From contig NC_134027.1 in the NCBI RefSeq assembly GCF_964204645.1, positions 12,448,485 through 12,512,484 on the forward strand: DNA of 64,000 bases, written 5' to 3'. Positions 51,780-63,780 of this stretch are shown one piece after another (the first letter of the stretch is position 1; every line of letters begins with the position of its first letter). Under the pieces are notes generated by a model that was not told the origin of the DNA, searched no databases, and was given only the letters and a program-made list of their open reading frames with translations. The translations under genes and the position numbers were made by a program. This DNA comes from Tubulanus polymorphus. Its lineage: Eukaryota > Nemertea > Palaeonemertea > Tubulaniformes > Tubulanidae.

Positions 51780-52640
51780 TCTGTCTTGTGTGTTGGCAGA
51801 ATCTAGTTTTCATGCAAAAGTTTGGGATATGCTTTGATGTATGGTCTTGATATTTGATTTCTGTATATATCTACCCAAGCCATATCTGCAGCCCAAAAAT
51901 TGTCTTGATCGGAATCAAGATGGCCAACATTTGGTCATTGTTGCTCGAAATTGACGCTTTTATCAGTTGTCTTGAGGTATGTATATGTATCTCCCTAAAG
52001 CATAGCATCACAAGAAAAATTGGGTCGATCAGGAACAAGATGGCTGTCCTGTGACTTTTTAGTTCAAAAAGCTGATTTTAGGTCTGAAATCTTAGGCCTC
52101 TAGCATCTACATGGTTTGTAATATTACATAATTCATATTAATAATATTACATGATTATTTAGTTTAACATATCGGACAGTTTTTTTGGGAATGTTCAATT
52201 TCACCCAACCAGCAGCCATCTCTCTTATATTAGCTTTTGTTCATTTCCGGGGAATGGTTTTTTAAAAGATAAAATCAACAAGTTTTAACCTATAGTCTTG
52301 ATATTTAATAATTGTTAGCATTTTCATAGGACAGTGTCATCTCACGTTTGTCAGTGTATCATTCTCACCCCCAGGGGAGTCTGAGTGTTTTTCAAGGTCA
52401 CTGGCTGCTGCATGTGTTCGCCAGGGATTTTGAATGGTATACTTAAACAGTATTTTCATTTAATTGGGATCTATGCATATTTTTCTACCTGTGCCATGAT
52501 TGTGGAGAGTTTCAAGGTCATCGGTTTTTGCAATATGTTCACCAGGGGGATTCTAAATATTAATGGTGTCAGATTGTCACGCATTTCAGTCCACTTTTTA
52601 AGTGGGCAAGGTCTCCTGTAGACCCTAGTTTAAATACATT
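51780..52640 (+). repeat. Old dispersed repeat family, copy 3
   Basis: Has tcttgatatttgatttctg, the word cagcccaaaaattg, aatcaagatggccaac and, later, tagtcttgatatttaataat and two ttcaaggtca(c/t).gg...ttc.ccaggg units. Same orientation as the other copies. Confidence 0.68.
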
Positions 52641-53029
52641 TAAATCCATATGTTACTACAGCATCTCAACATGAGGGCATCTTGTGATGGAGTCTACAAG
52701 GGTTGATGCCCTGGAGATTCTGTACAATTTGCCACCAATAATATTATGACTAAAATTTCTTTCTATTTTCTCTTCTAATCTGTCTTTTTTCAGCTGTGAT
52801 CTTTTTTATCACTATATAATTATCTACACGGAAATGTATCTCCATCCCTGACCTGCATCACCAACCAAATAACCTGCATTTTCGGTGTTTATCCCAGTCT
52901 ATTAAATATTCAAGCACTCGGGCTTATTCTTGTTCATATACGTATTTGCTATCTGGCAGTAAAACACGACGCTTTTCTGGTTTTTAGCCCATTTGAGACT
53001 TAAGCGCCAACAGACTATTGTCTTTTACT

Positions 53030-53990
53030 TTTCGCCTTTTGTCCATCTGCCCATCTGTCCCTCCGTAGATGGAATCCATTTATTTTGGGCAGTTCTGAAG
53101 ATGCTATAATACATTGCCTTGATATTTGGTTTATACGTGTATCTTCCCTTGACACATCGGCAGCTCAATAACTGGCCATTGTTGTTCACAAAATTTGAAG
53201 ATGCTTTCATCAATTTTCTTGATGTTTCATACTTAAACTTATATATCCCCTACGGCCAATCATAAGAAAAAATTGCATCTATCAGACACAACATGGCCAT
53301 CCTGTGACCTTTTTGTCCCAAAAAGGTAATTTTTTGCCTGAATGCCAAGACTGTAGCTTTTTAGTTTTTACTTACTGGTTTGCCATTTTTCATTGAAATT
53401 TGTGGTGGGTAAAACTTTACGGGATCTTTACATAATAGACCAGTTTTTCGACCAGTCAATGTTCAGGCAATTTGCCGCAATCTTAGTCTTATCAGTCCTT
53501 ATGATGCATACATGTGCAAAAGATTTTTTGAGTAAAATTTCAACAGGTTTTAAGGTATAGTCTTGATATTTATTTATTGTCAGCATTGTCATAGGACACA
53601 TCTCCTTAGGTGGAATCAGGCTTACCTAGATTTTTTTTCTCCCCAGTCGGGGGAGTTGAAGTTAATTCAATTTTTCCATTCATATTGTTACCTTTGCATA
53701 GTTTGTAACCTGAATCCATTGCAATATCATTGGTCGTTACATGCTCTATGATTATGGTGTGTCTCTAGGTTATTGCTTTTGGTATAGGTTCACCAGGGGG
53801 TGTTGAATACCGGAAAAACAGGGTATTTCTTTATATATTGTTCCCTATGCATATTTTGTAACCACAATCAATTGCAAATTTTATTAAGCTCATGACATGG
53901 TTGTGAGGAGTTTCAAGATGATTGATTACTGGATTTGTTTACCTAGGGGTGTTGAATATTGAGATGGTCAGATTATCATGCATTTCTCCA
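53030..53990 (+). repeat. Old dispersed repeat family, copy 4, most complete
   Basis: Starts with ccatctgcccatctgtccct, then gccttgatatttggtttata, cggcagctcaataactgg, acatggccatcctgtgacc and tttgccatttttcattgaa (all shared with the copy near 11380). It ends in two caccagggggtgttgaat-type units up to 53960. About 400 bp from copy 3, and the two may be parts of one array. Confidence 0.7.
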
Positions 53991-54018
53991 AGTGGGCATG
54001 GCACTCGGGTTTCCCAAA

Positions 54019-54133
54019 CTCGAGAAATCCCATAATAAATACAGCCAAAACGAGAAACTTGAATAGAAGAGTACATATTTGCGCAAAGTTTCGGCTAAAG
54101 ACTATTAGCCATCAACAGGCGTACAGGATTTTA
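54019..54133 (+). repeat. Dispersed repeat, ~115 bp, copy 2
   Basis: Homologous to 31585-31709 with small insertions and deletions. The match begins at cgagaaatccc and ends at gcgtacag. The 22-kb separation and diverged flanks indicate an interspersed element, not a segmental duplication. Confidence 0.75.
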
Positions 54134-57100
54134 TACCTGGCACTTATTTTAGCGAAAACAAAGGATGATCAAATTCTATAAATTGCCGTATACTTAGGAG
54201 AGTAATCTGAATATGCGTTGTCTTCTTTCAGTTAGATACTGAATATGTAATTATGAGAATGTTTATTTCATGAAAAGATAAATTAAATCAATTAGATATT
54301 TAGTTATACATCTGTATTTTAAAACAGAATGTAATTTTCGTCACATTCATTAATGGATGTAGTTTCAATTCAGAGTTGTTTCCCGCAAACGGGAAAATCA
54401 ATCTAGATTACTGACGCACTCGAAATTCGCAATGATGCAAATGCTTCACTCAACATAAGTGTTACGCGTAAAATATGTTCCATATATTGCAACAGATAGT
54501 AGTGAATATTTCCGTTGAATTTGCCAATAGAATGAGTAATAAGCAAGCAATTGTGCTGTCATATACTGTGTATTAGATCCACCGAGTTGACAGACTTCGA
54601 TATGATGCGCAATATAATAACCTTTTATTACTGCAAACTGACTAGATGCAATTGTATGGTTGTGAACTCATATCAGTGGTTCAAACCTGTGCAATACATT
54701 CTTTGGGCAATTTTACTTAAGCAACTCGCTTTGCTCCGTCGATTACTATCACGTGGTACAAATTGAATTGCCTTAAATTAATGACCATACCCTCCGGACC
54801 CCTAGACCTGAATTTTTCACGGTTGAAAAAGCCGCTATTTCGTTTTTTTTTTTCAAATCTAGCGATGATCTCTCTTCTGTCATAGACACCATTTTGCAAA
54901 TCGAATCAAAATGCCACGAGGAGCGATTTTGCCGCATTGGATACTTGCGTTGGCACTTTAATTAAATAAATGGAAGCAAATCGTTGTAGATGCATTGCTT
55001 AGATAAATGATCAATTCGTTCTTTGTTGATACGAGTTGCTTTGATAAAAACACCTTTGATCATCACTGCTGAATTGGTGTTGAATCTATTGAGTCCTGGA
55101 AATACTAGAGTGGTAATTGAGGATTCCACTGATGCACCATACTCAGTTATCCTCGCTTGAACTGTTGGACATTCTGAGTAGAGTTAAATCAACTTTTCTC
55201 TTAAGTAAATAGATTATCAATAAAAACTATACCGAACACTGATAGAAAAGTCAATCATAATTCTTTTTGGCTATCGATATATTTTGATACAGGATTTGGA
55301 TTGGAACTAATTTGTCTGGGTAAATCTAAGCTTTTGTCGGGCTGCGACATGACAGATATCGACGCAACTCGGTCTGCTTCGGAAACTAGCGGCCTACAGT
55401 TTGCTCCCAGTTGTTGTCATATCTTCCCAACATAATTCGACTTACGATGCAACCAATAAGTGGAAAACCACTGTGGAAGTTTTCAATATTGTCGCCTAAT
55501 CTGAAAATGAATGAACAACGGTGTCACAAATGCATATATTTCGGGTTTTCTGCTCCCTTCACAGAAAACTCTATTGTTATTCCCTGATTGACTGCTCCGT
55601 TTCTGATCCTGAATGTCGCCTTCATTTTTGGGAAAACGTATCACATTTCCTTTCATTAACTGATTTCTTCTGTTGGCACTCAAAAGTCGTTTGGAATGAT
55701 AATTATTCATTTCTGCATATTTGTGATATCAAATCACGACTTGCAATTCCTTTATCCGTAACTGCGAAAGTCAGCCTATGGCGGTTAGGTCTATAAGCTG
55801 ATGTAACTCGACAAGGCTTCTAGATGACATCCCCCCACGAAGGTGCCATCAAATGATATCCAGTCCACCCATTTCGTGATTGGAATGCTCCATCCGTAAG
55901 CCTCGTTGGCTACTTCTTACAACCTGTTATTTTCAGGATCACAAAATGTTAAAGTAGTCATATCAGGTTTGAATCCCTGACAACACATTTTCATTTCTAT
56001 AACTCACTACTACAGTTTGCGCATCAAGGATGCTACCAGGGGGAAACACATTATTGCTGCTTGGCAGCTATACTCGTCAGTGAATTTCATTTATGAAATA
56101 CACATCAAAGAGGATGAACGGTTATTCTTATTTTGGAAAGCAGTTATAGAACTAATTTATGAATCCTGATATTTTTGCTGCGTTTTTATTTGCATGCCCT
56201 CAATACACACCAACCTGTGAACTTATCGACACACATTTCTATATATTAATTTTTCTATTTCTTTTTTTCTTTCTTTTCATATTTCTTGCTCTGAGCAGCC
56301 CAGTGTTGTAAGTATCCCTGCGCTGTTATTATGTCAGAGCTCTTCGCCGGGCACAATAACTTTCACTACCCGGAGTCACATAATCACTACAGCCATCCTG
56401 GCGTGCCTGTCCATCCACTCCTCTGTCGTATAATGTATTATTGACAAGCTTCATATGTTCAGTTATCAAATCACGTTTTATACTGTATGTAACTTTACTA
56501 TATTGTTACATCCCATTTCCTTTGCCAGAGATGCCACGCTACTGTCTGAGCCAGAAATGTATTCAGCATTCTGCTGTGCTTGTGAAAAATGTAGCTTCAG
56601 TCATAATGTGTCATATACATGTTCGATATTTTGTTTATTCATTATCATAACATAATTATGATCATTATTGTGTCAAGATTTATACTTACGTAAATCGGCA
56701 CTCAATATCAAGTTACTCCAACTTAATAATCTGTGTTGCATTGAAATAAAGAAATCCTACACTTAATGTTAAAGCTATGTTGTAAGACTCATTGTCCTGG
56801 CTGTTAAGTGCATACACCCATCATCACATGCGCTACGAAGATTCTGCAAGATCAAAAGTTAATTGATATTCAAAACTTTCTGATATTTTAAGTGTGGGGT
56901 TTCTTTATGCAGCTCATTAATACTCTCTGATAAATACCGAAGAAGGTTTTTATCGATAGAACAAGAAAATGACATCCCAAAATGACAAGAGTATTGATAG
57001 GCTGCCATTTCTTAGACAAGTTGGTAGCAGTTCAACCTTGTGGCAAATGTTGCTAGTTACGTATATCTATTCCTATATACTATTTCATTTATCATTTATG

Positions 57101-57499
57101 TATAGTTGTCATATATTGAAAGCCATTATCAGCATAAAAAGTAGAAAATCCATATGTAATTATAGGTTAATGATGGGACAGAAATTTCAATATTTCAGGT
57201 GATATGTCATTTCTCCAACCTAGATTCTTGAATTTATATTCTTGTTTTACTAAAACAGGTATCGTTCTTCGACCAATTCATATCAACGAAACAGAAGTTG
57301 AGGAGCAGCAGATAATGGTGTTTCAAATAAATCAAAAACTTAAGTTCAGAAGTAAAGTTCACTTGACCTAAGACTATAAATGTCATTTGGCATTTTTTTT
57401 TCCTCTCATCCAAAACTGATGTACTTTGAAAGTCTTTTCCACTTGACTAAACAATTCTGATAAGTATCAACCGATTAACTAATTAATGTCTCCTCAAGC

Positions 57500-58310
57500 C
57501 CTACTTAGGTCACCCCTAACAACCAAAAGCAACTGGATATTGGGTGAAAGGCGACCATTTTCAGTAACCAATTAGTCACCAGTCGCGGTGTCCTGAGCAG
57601 TCGATCGACGGCCAGTGACCAAAACAATCACCATTGGCTTTGAGTGGTGCATGGTCAGGGCCGCCAATAATTTTGCCATTGATGATTTATTCTGAAGGCT
57701 GAACAGTGTTTTATTAAAAATCATTGTGAAATATTTTGCGATCTTTAAATGAAGACGTTTTGGATTTCATCGGATTTATGCTTAACTATCAAATGACTAT
57801 GATAATATTTTCTATCTCATCATTTTCTATCTAATATGAATATATAATCTATCTTTTAATCTAACACCGGATGCAATAATATTGGACGTAAAAATTAGAT
57901 TTGTGCAGGATAACTATGGTCCCAAATAGAGCCTTCAAAATGCATCCATTAATAGAAAAAACTTCTGGGGGAACCTCACACCCTCTGAAAAATTTGCCTC
58001 TTGCACTGGGTATTAGCCGCCTGGGCCAATGACAACTTGGTCAGGTGTGCTTCTGGCAGCCCTGATTTTCTACTTGATACTGCGACTAGCATGCTTGCTT
58101 GGTATCATGGTCGACCTCAGTGCTTTTGCATCTAAGCTCAGACGATTGTTTGAAATGGCAGTGTTGGTTCAGATCCCGCGTGTGCGCTCATTTTGAATAC
58201 AGATTTTCTATGCAGTTTTATCGTGATATCATTGTGTATTTAATGGTTTTTACTGTCATATATTCATGCTACTTACATGAAGCCTAGTTGCAACTTAAAT
58301 CAGTTCCACA
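57500..58310 (+). repeat. Dispersed repeat family (caaaatggcagta type), copy 3, split by the hAT-like MITE
   Basis: The left part (57500-57655) and right part (58065-58290) are homologous to consecutive parts of the copy at 470-720. The right part has gaaatggcagtgttggttca, the word gatcccgcgtgtg, and tacagattttctatgcagt. Confidence 0.6.
57656..58064. mobile_element. hAT-like MITE inserted in a dispersed repeat
   Basis: A 409-bp segment with inverted ends CAGGGCCGCCAATAATTTTG (left) and CAGGGCTGCCAGAAGCAC (right, inverted). The flanks on each side correspond to adjoining parts of the repeat copy at about 500-545, so this is an insertion into that repeat. No clean target duplication could be read. 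It is non-coding. Confidence 0.6.
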
Positions 58311-60121
58311 GACTTAAGTATTTTTCCGGTTAGGACACTGGAGTGGAAGGTGTTGCCAGGTTTTATTTTTCAATTGAGATTTTTTGCTAATTACTGCAGT
58401 TGGTGGTAAAAGCTGTGACCTGAGCTTAACACAGCATTTCAACCAATGAATGAGGGCCAAAGGTTGCTTCTAATATTGAGTTGTAGCAACCTGAGTCCTC
58501 TCCTTGATTTGTAACACCTGGTTCTGTTATGTCGTAGTCCAATTGCATTTGGGCTTGAGTCTGAATTATGAGATTTTTTTGTCAGAATTCAGTGTCTGCA
58601 GTGGCTACAATTATGATAATTTCATCATAGAATTTTCAGTATTTAGGGTATTCTCTTTATTCTAGGTGTAAATTATCGTAATGATTTCAACATTGATAAT
58701 TATGCTCATATTCTGTAGTATAAAAAGTAGGTTATTTCTAAAGTATAACGATTATACACTATATGTTAGGACCACAATTTTGTAGAGCACAGCCTATTTG
58801 CAGATGCATGAAAACGTATAGAACCATTCAATTCTTCGGTGAAATGATTTTCCAAAGAGTTGTAATAAATATCTGATTTGAAGGGACAAATTTGCTCTGG
58901 CATAGCGTGCATAAGTTTATTAGATGTTACATGTCTTTCTTTGGGTGTCTAAATTAGCCAGAGAGATTTTCCCCTTCGCCATTATCTCGATCGATGTATG
59001 TTTTGTATGAATACAAAAAAGGATTGATCGGGAAAAAATGATGAAAACGTGGATGTTTCATTGTGAGATTGTTCCCTCTCAATGTATGCACACATTTCAC
59101 ATACACACTCGTCACAAATTCTAGTCACATGTCATATAGGCTATAACGAGTTGTCGGAACATATATGACTGTCAAAGAATCGAGTACGGAAAACTAAGAA
59201 AACGTGATTTGATGATTATGTACCGGTATTGGAAAGACACATGTAATGGCTTAACCTTTTGGTCAGTTGATACCTCATTATTTCAACCTACATTCTCTAT
59301 TCAATCTGAAAAAAAAACATTCACGTACATTGTCATTCATATTGCCAATACAGGTTTCATGTTTCAATTTTCTTAGCAGGAAATAGCCAAAATATTTTTC
59401 TATGTGTGATAAGTACAGTATTTTGAAGATATGTTAGACATCCTATAAGGGCTACCAAATTTCACATATCAAACATATTCTCACATATTCATATTTATTA
59501 TGTATTGCAAATCTTAGCAAAGTATACACTATTCATACATCATAAGTTATGGCAGAGCATGTGACTTTATGCCTTCATATTATAGCGGCCTTAACAAATA
59601 TGATAAAAGATTACAAAAAATTTCAAAATTACACACTAAACCATTAGGAGTTTTAATTGAATATTTTGATTAACTTTCTTTACCCGATACAAGATATTCT
59701 TGTCAGTCATTTAGCTGCTTTAATTTGCTCAATGCGCATTTTCTGTAAGCAGTTGTAAAAAATTAGCATTAAGTTTTTTGTAAGCAGTTGTGCATATTGT
59801 GGTTTACTATTATTGGCTGTTGTACATAGCTATGAATGTATCAATTACTGAAGGCTTTGATATAGGGAAAAATCTTTTTAATAATCTGGGTTGAAATGCG
59901 GGTAGATATGTGTTTATGTATGTATTCCCAACAATTTAAAAACCCAAGATGAATAACATTTCAAACATATTATAGAATCATCATTGGTCTTATCTCTCGG
60001 ACTTTTTTGCATTTCCTTCGTCGGGTTTTGTGCTTACATGCCAAGCTTACTCTTAATCTCGAAGAGCTACTCAAATTATGCTTGAAAAATTCTTCATATT
60101 TTCTATTTGCTGTCTTTGCAG

Positions 60122-60292
60122 AAAGCACGCCTCGCCCGTATACGCATGGCTAAAAATGCCAGTGGTCAAGCATTCCTGGCCAGCAAGAAAAAGATGGAGG
60201 AAGCAGCTAGAACTGGCAATCCATTGGATGGTGATAATGACATATTCTCGGCACAGCATCATCATTTACTATCGTGTCTCGAAAAAACAACA
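60122..60292 (+). CDS. Shal (KCND-like): Shal/Kv4 potassium channel exon: C-terminal region with dileucine targeting motif
   Basis: This 171-nt exon is phase 0 at both ends and encodes 57 residues that continue directly from the S6 exon. It opens KARLARIRMAK, the same junction as in vertebrate KCND genes. A Lys/Glu-rich stretch (about residues 20-40) follows, and it is the most divergent part. It ends with the 16-residue Shal block F42 to T57, containing HHHLL and CLEKTT. In the literature this block is the dileucine signal (here L49 L50) that directs Shal channels to dendrites. One residue differs from the usual form: S51 replaces the histidine after the two leucines. The acceptor is a long pyrimidine tract ending TGCAG at 60121; the donor is ACA|gtaagt at 60293, a near-perfect consensus. 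It is separated from the preceding exon by 32.1 kb. Frame, phase and protein identity all agree, so the exon call is firm. Confidence 0.97.
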
Positions 60293-60361
60293 GTAAGTTT
60301 TCTTATGATGCTGCTGCAATGAGAGTTATCTCTTACCCCGGTACAACTGTGTGCAGTCATA

Positions 60362-60805
60362 AGGCTCATTTTCACGACCGGTTTCCAGCTAGTTTTTTTC
60401 CTGCTACGTGAAAAGATGTTTGGTAGCATGTTATTTCACGTAGCAGGTTCCAGGCAGCAATTTCCAGTGATCTGAAAAAACCCTGATCAACAACATACGT
60501 GAATGTTCATCCAGACCACCAAGTTTGAATGCCAGCAGCACATGTTTTCACCAGTACCAGTGGTTTCTTACTGCAGGGACAAAAAAGATACGTATAGGTG
60601 GACATTTTTGGGGCAGAGCAGGAAAGCGTGTGGCAAGCATTTTCATGAGTGGTTTCCAGCCGGCAATCTCCTCCTGAAAAATCCAGCAAAATTTTGTCCT
60701 GCTACCGCATTTTCCTGCTTGGGGCCCGTTTTTCGGTGTTTTTATAAGCGATTCCTAGTGGCAACAGCAATAAGCGAGCTGAAAACGGTTCATGAAAACC
60801 AGCCT
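60362..60805. mobile_element. MITE with AGGCTSRTTTTCAYGA ends
   Basis: About 444 bp. The left end AGGCTCATTTTCACGACC matches the inverse of the right end (AGGCTGGTTTTCATGAACC), and both continue into gttt.cagct. An internal palindrome, tgctacgtgaaa / tttcacgtagca, lies at 60401-60446. The flanking triplets differ by one base (ata, tta), so no clean target duplication is called. Open frames across it are not genes. Confidence 0.72.
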
Positions 60806-60892
60806 TTAGTGTTGTCACGGCGATGAGTCTCAATTTAATTTTATACCACATCGGGAAAAGCATTGAATTTAAAACATATCCAAGGAGGCATG

Positions 60893-61269
60893 AGCCACGT
60901 TCACACTATCACTGGTTTGTTCTTATTGTGCTCTACCAGGAACGGACCAATTCAGCCTGGATAAATCGATGTTGCGCATTCACACTTGTTTTTAAATCAG
61001 CTATTCTTAATTGGTCCAGCTAGGCGCAACACTGATAGACAGGCAATTAAACCAAAGTTTCTTAAACAGAAGAATAGCACAATCTTGAATTTAGAATGGA
61101 CCTGGATTAGTCTTCTTGGTCCTGGGTTGGTTTTTTTTTGGTCAGCATGAATTGGTCTGTCAATGGAATCAAACTATTTTGAAAAGACTTTTTGCTCATG
61201 TGAAAATTTCATCTGTTTAGGAATGGAATCAATTTAGAACAATCTAAAGTACGTAGTGTAGGCATGGCT
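60893..61269. mobile_element. MITE of the AGC-TCACAC end family between coding exons
   Basis: About 377 bp. The ends are AGCCACGTTCACACTATC (left) and AGCCATGCCTACACTACG (right, inverted). Interior words include aattggtcc and gaccaatt repeats and a second gcgcattcacacttg near 60976. A short related palindromic remnant lies at about 61710-61792. The right boundary could instead be 61792. Confidence 0.55.
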
Positions 61270-63182
61270 ACACATCTTGGGGCTTGTTTTAACCCAATCT
61301 AACTTTACCCCTGTCAACTACGGATCAATGATTAACCCCGGGCTGGTTTTATCCAAGGGAGGAACTGAATTGCAGAGGAATTGAACTCCAAGGTTTCTAT
61401 TATGAGTTGTGGTTATAACAGGTCTATAAAACTGGATTCTTCTAGAAATATTTCATAAGTAGATGATAAACAGATCTGATAAGGTGATTAGAGATGCTCA
61501 GAGACATTGCTATGATGTCATCATCTATTCATTAGCATGACAAAACAATGTAGGTGGCGCCATGTTACGGGCCGCAAAAGCCATTTTTCAGCATTATGGT
61601 ATGGGGAACGATCTTGAATTTGATTTCCGGAAATATTATAGCTAGGTGCTGGCAACACTGATAATAGTATATTTAATTGTATTTTATCACGATGAGGTTC
61701 ATTCCCATCTATAAATCAAAAGCTATGATCACGCAAGCATTTCTTGCAGGCCAATTTGACCGGGGCTAAATCGTCTCCGTGGGATCACGGCTATAATACC
61801 AGAGTAATATAAAACCAGCTTATAATCAAGTTGAGACGATCATGAATTATCACAAAAAATCTGACTACTTGGTATCTAGAATATGCATTTCAAAAACCAC
61901 CTCTAAGGTGCTGTTATTTGATTTTGTACAACAAATTATTTGGAACCTAACAAATATGATAATCGGAAAATCCCCTGAAATATTACGGAAGGCGCAACTC
62001 AATGTTTACAAGGTTGTAATTTCATACAATTTTAACATTTTCTTCATCAAATCTCACACATTTTGTGATTTGATTTATTTTAAGTTTTGTGAGTTTGCTA
62101 CTCTTAAATTCTCTATCACTCGATCTAATGATATCTTACTTGTATAGTATAGTATAGTAGTATCTATTTACTTGCCATCGAATAATCTTATTCCAAGAGT
62201 TAAAAAACTCTAGTGATATTTTATTCATCAAGGTTTTCAATCATATCATATTTGATTTTGGTGTGATATATTATAAATGATTTATTTTCATATTTCTATC
62301 CGAAAAAATCACTCTCTTGTGCATCTTATTCTTCTAATCCTTAAACACAAAACATGCAGAAATTCTGAAAATTCCGGTGAAAGAGCTAGTTACAGTACCT
62401 GTATCCTATTTCAAAATATCAAAGCCAAGTATTGTGTAGACATTGATTTATCCCTTCTTTTACCACCAGATGATGAAAAATATTCTAGTAAATCAAAATA
62501 GATTACCCATTGTTAAATGACATAACAATCCTGATGTGATCGAAAAAGTTTTACTCGAAATTCATATTTTCACGCTGTGAAACTGCTGGTGGTTGATAGC
62601 AGGGAGCCTCCCATTTTATCCTATTTCAACTTTATTACTTTGCCAGTTATTTCCTATGCTATGATATAACTGATCATGACCCACAAGCATGGTATTTGTA
62701 AAGAAATATTTTAAAGCCCTCTGTATTAACTTGTTAAATAAACCAATTTTTATGATTGAATGTTGTGGCGGTCTTTGTCAACACTTATGACAAGGATGTA
62801 ATAATGAAGTTTATTTCCATTTAAGACATTTCTGTCTAAGCAGAACATAGAATAGATTTGCTTCCTAGTTTAAATTTAGAAATATTGTACTGGAATGAAC
62901 TAATCAACAAATTCAGAAGAGTTTTTTCTTCAGTCCACAATTCTTCTTTAACAATAGGATTATGGCGAACCTTGGTTGCCTTATTAACAAAATACAAAAT
63001 GAATCCATTTTACTCTCATGCAAAGGAAATTGGCACAGTTTTTAAGGATAATGAAAACTGTATGGCCACCATTTTCATGTTTCATTATGGAATTCTTCTT
63101 ATGAGTATCAGTAATGCTGACAGCGCATTTGGCTGATTTCAATTTAACTGATTGGCAAAAGTTTATATTGTATCAATTTCAG

Positions 63183-63206
63183 GAATTACCATCGTGCGGT
63201 CCGAAG
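63183..63206 (+). CDS. Shal (KCND-like): Candidate 24-nt in-frame Shal/Kv4 microexon (ELPSCGPK)
   Basis: Twenty-four bases lie between a good acceptor (tatcaatttcag, ending 63182) and a good donor (CCGAAG|gttagt, 63207). They encode E-L-P-S-C-G-P-K in phase 0, matching the phase-0 donor of the exon ending at 60292. Insertion would place eight residues immediately after the CLEKTT block. As recalled, the vertebrate KCND3 long isoform carries a 19-residue cassette at exactly this junction, so an optional exon here has a family precedent. The insert sequence itself resembles nothing I recognise. No other open stretch between the 60292 donor and the end of the window looks like the next constant exon. 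The alternative is a chance AG...GT pair; the combination of phase, length divisible by three, both splice sites and location makes that less likely but does not exclude it. Confidence 0.55.
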
Positions 63207-63442
63207 GTTAGTAAACAAATATTTTTATTCAACAGCATGTGAAAGCACACCTGGGACTACCTACCAGAAAATGATATCATTGTATTTTGCTGCTTTCAAT
63301 ATTCACCTTATTCTTTATTTACCAAACCCCCTCCGAAAACATATCATTTTGATTTCATCTTCAGCATTCAGTTTATGCTTCTTAGAAGGATGCAAAGTAC
63401 TCATGTATTAGTTGTTTTGTAGACAAATTATTAACTTAATGC

Positions 63443-63445
<3 letters not shown>

Positions 63446-63481
<36 letters not shown>

Positions 63482-63539
63482 CGTGCGCGCGCGCGCGCGC
63501 GCGCGCGCGCGTGTGTATACATATATATATATATATATT
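63446..63539. repeat. Compound alternating purine-pyrimidine repeat: (TG)n-(CG)n-(TA)n
   Basis: TG steps run from 63446 to 63476, then two GCGT units, then 13 uninterrupted GC steps (63485-63510), then GTGTGTATAC and an AT run to about 63538. The whole tract of over 90 bases alternates purine and pyrimidine, the classic Z-DNA-forming pattern, with the CG part most prone. A run of 13 CpG steps stands out against the AT-rich, CpG-poor surroundings. The Cys-Val and Ala-Arg open frames here are repeat artefacts. Confidence 0.97.
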
Positions 63540-63550
63540 ATACACACACT

Positions 63551-63780
63551 GGCTTATGTCGACAAGCAACGCGACGCCTACCGACGCAACTGGGTTTATC
63601 GCCTATTAGCGGCCTACGAGAGGCCGCCAGTTGCTGCTCTATCGGTTCGACATAAGCCGGCTTGCGACGGCAACCCGACGCCTACCGACTCGTCGCAAGC
63701 CCTATCTGGCTAGTTGCCCATGTTCTACTCTGGCCTACGGTATGCGGACAGATGCTTTCGATCGCAACCGACATAAGCTC
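63551..63780. mobile_element. GC-rich palindromic element with internal copies of its end
   Basis: About 230 bp. The ends are GGCTTATGTCGACAAGCAAC (left) and GAGCTTATGTCGGTTGCG (right, inverted). The same word recurs internally as cgacataagccggcttgcga near 63649. The segment gcgacgcctaccgac occurs twice (about 63571 and 63676). It is strikingly CpG-rich for this region and adjoins the Z-DNA-type repeat. The design resembles the 41888 element. Confidence 0.65.

Larger units (their letters stand above)
60293..63182 (+). other. 2.9-kb intron of the Shal gene before the candidate microexon
   Basis: It starts gtaagt and, if the microexon is real, ends in tttcag at 63182. It holds two palindromic MITEs (60362-60805 and 60893-61269) and a short palindromic remnant at 61710-61792. 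From 61800 to 63180 I see only AT-rich sequence. The MITE at 60362 begins about 70 bases downstream of the donor, so repeat insertion has come very close to the coding exon. Confidence 0.7.

Noticed and set aside
60503-60826. 107-codon forward open frame
   Set aside because: It lies mostly inside the MITE at 60362-60805 and shows no recognisable domain.
63412-63713. Cys-Val / Ala-Arg-rich open frames
   Set aside because: These are produced by the TG and CG repeats and by the palindromic element at 63551.
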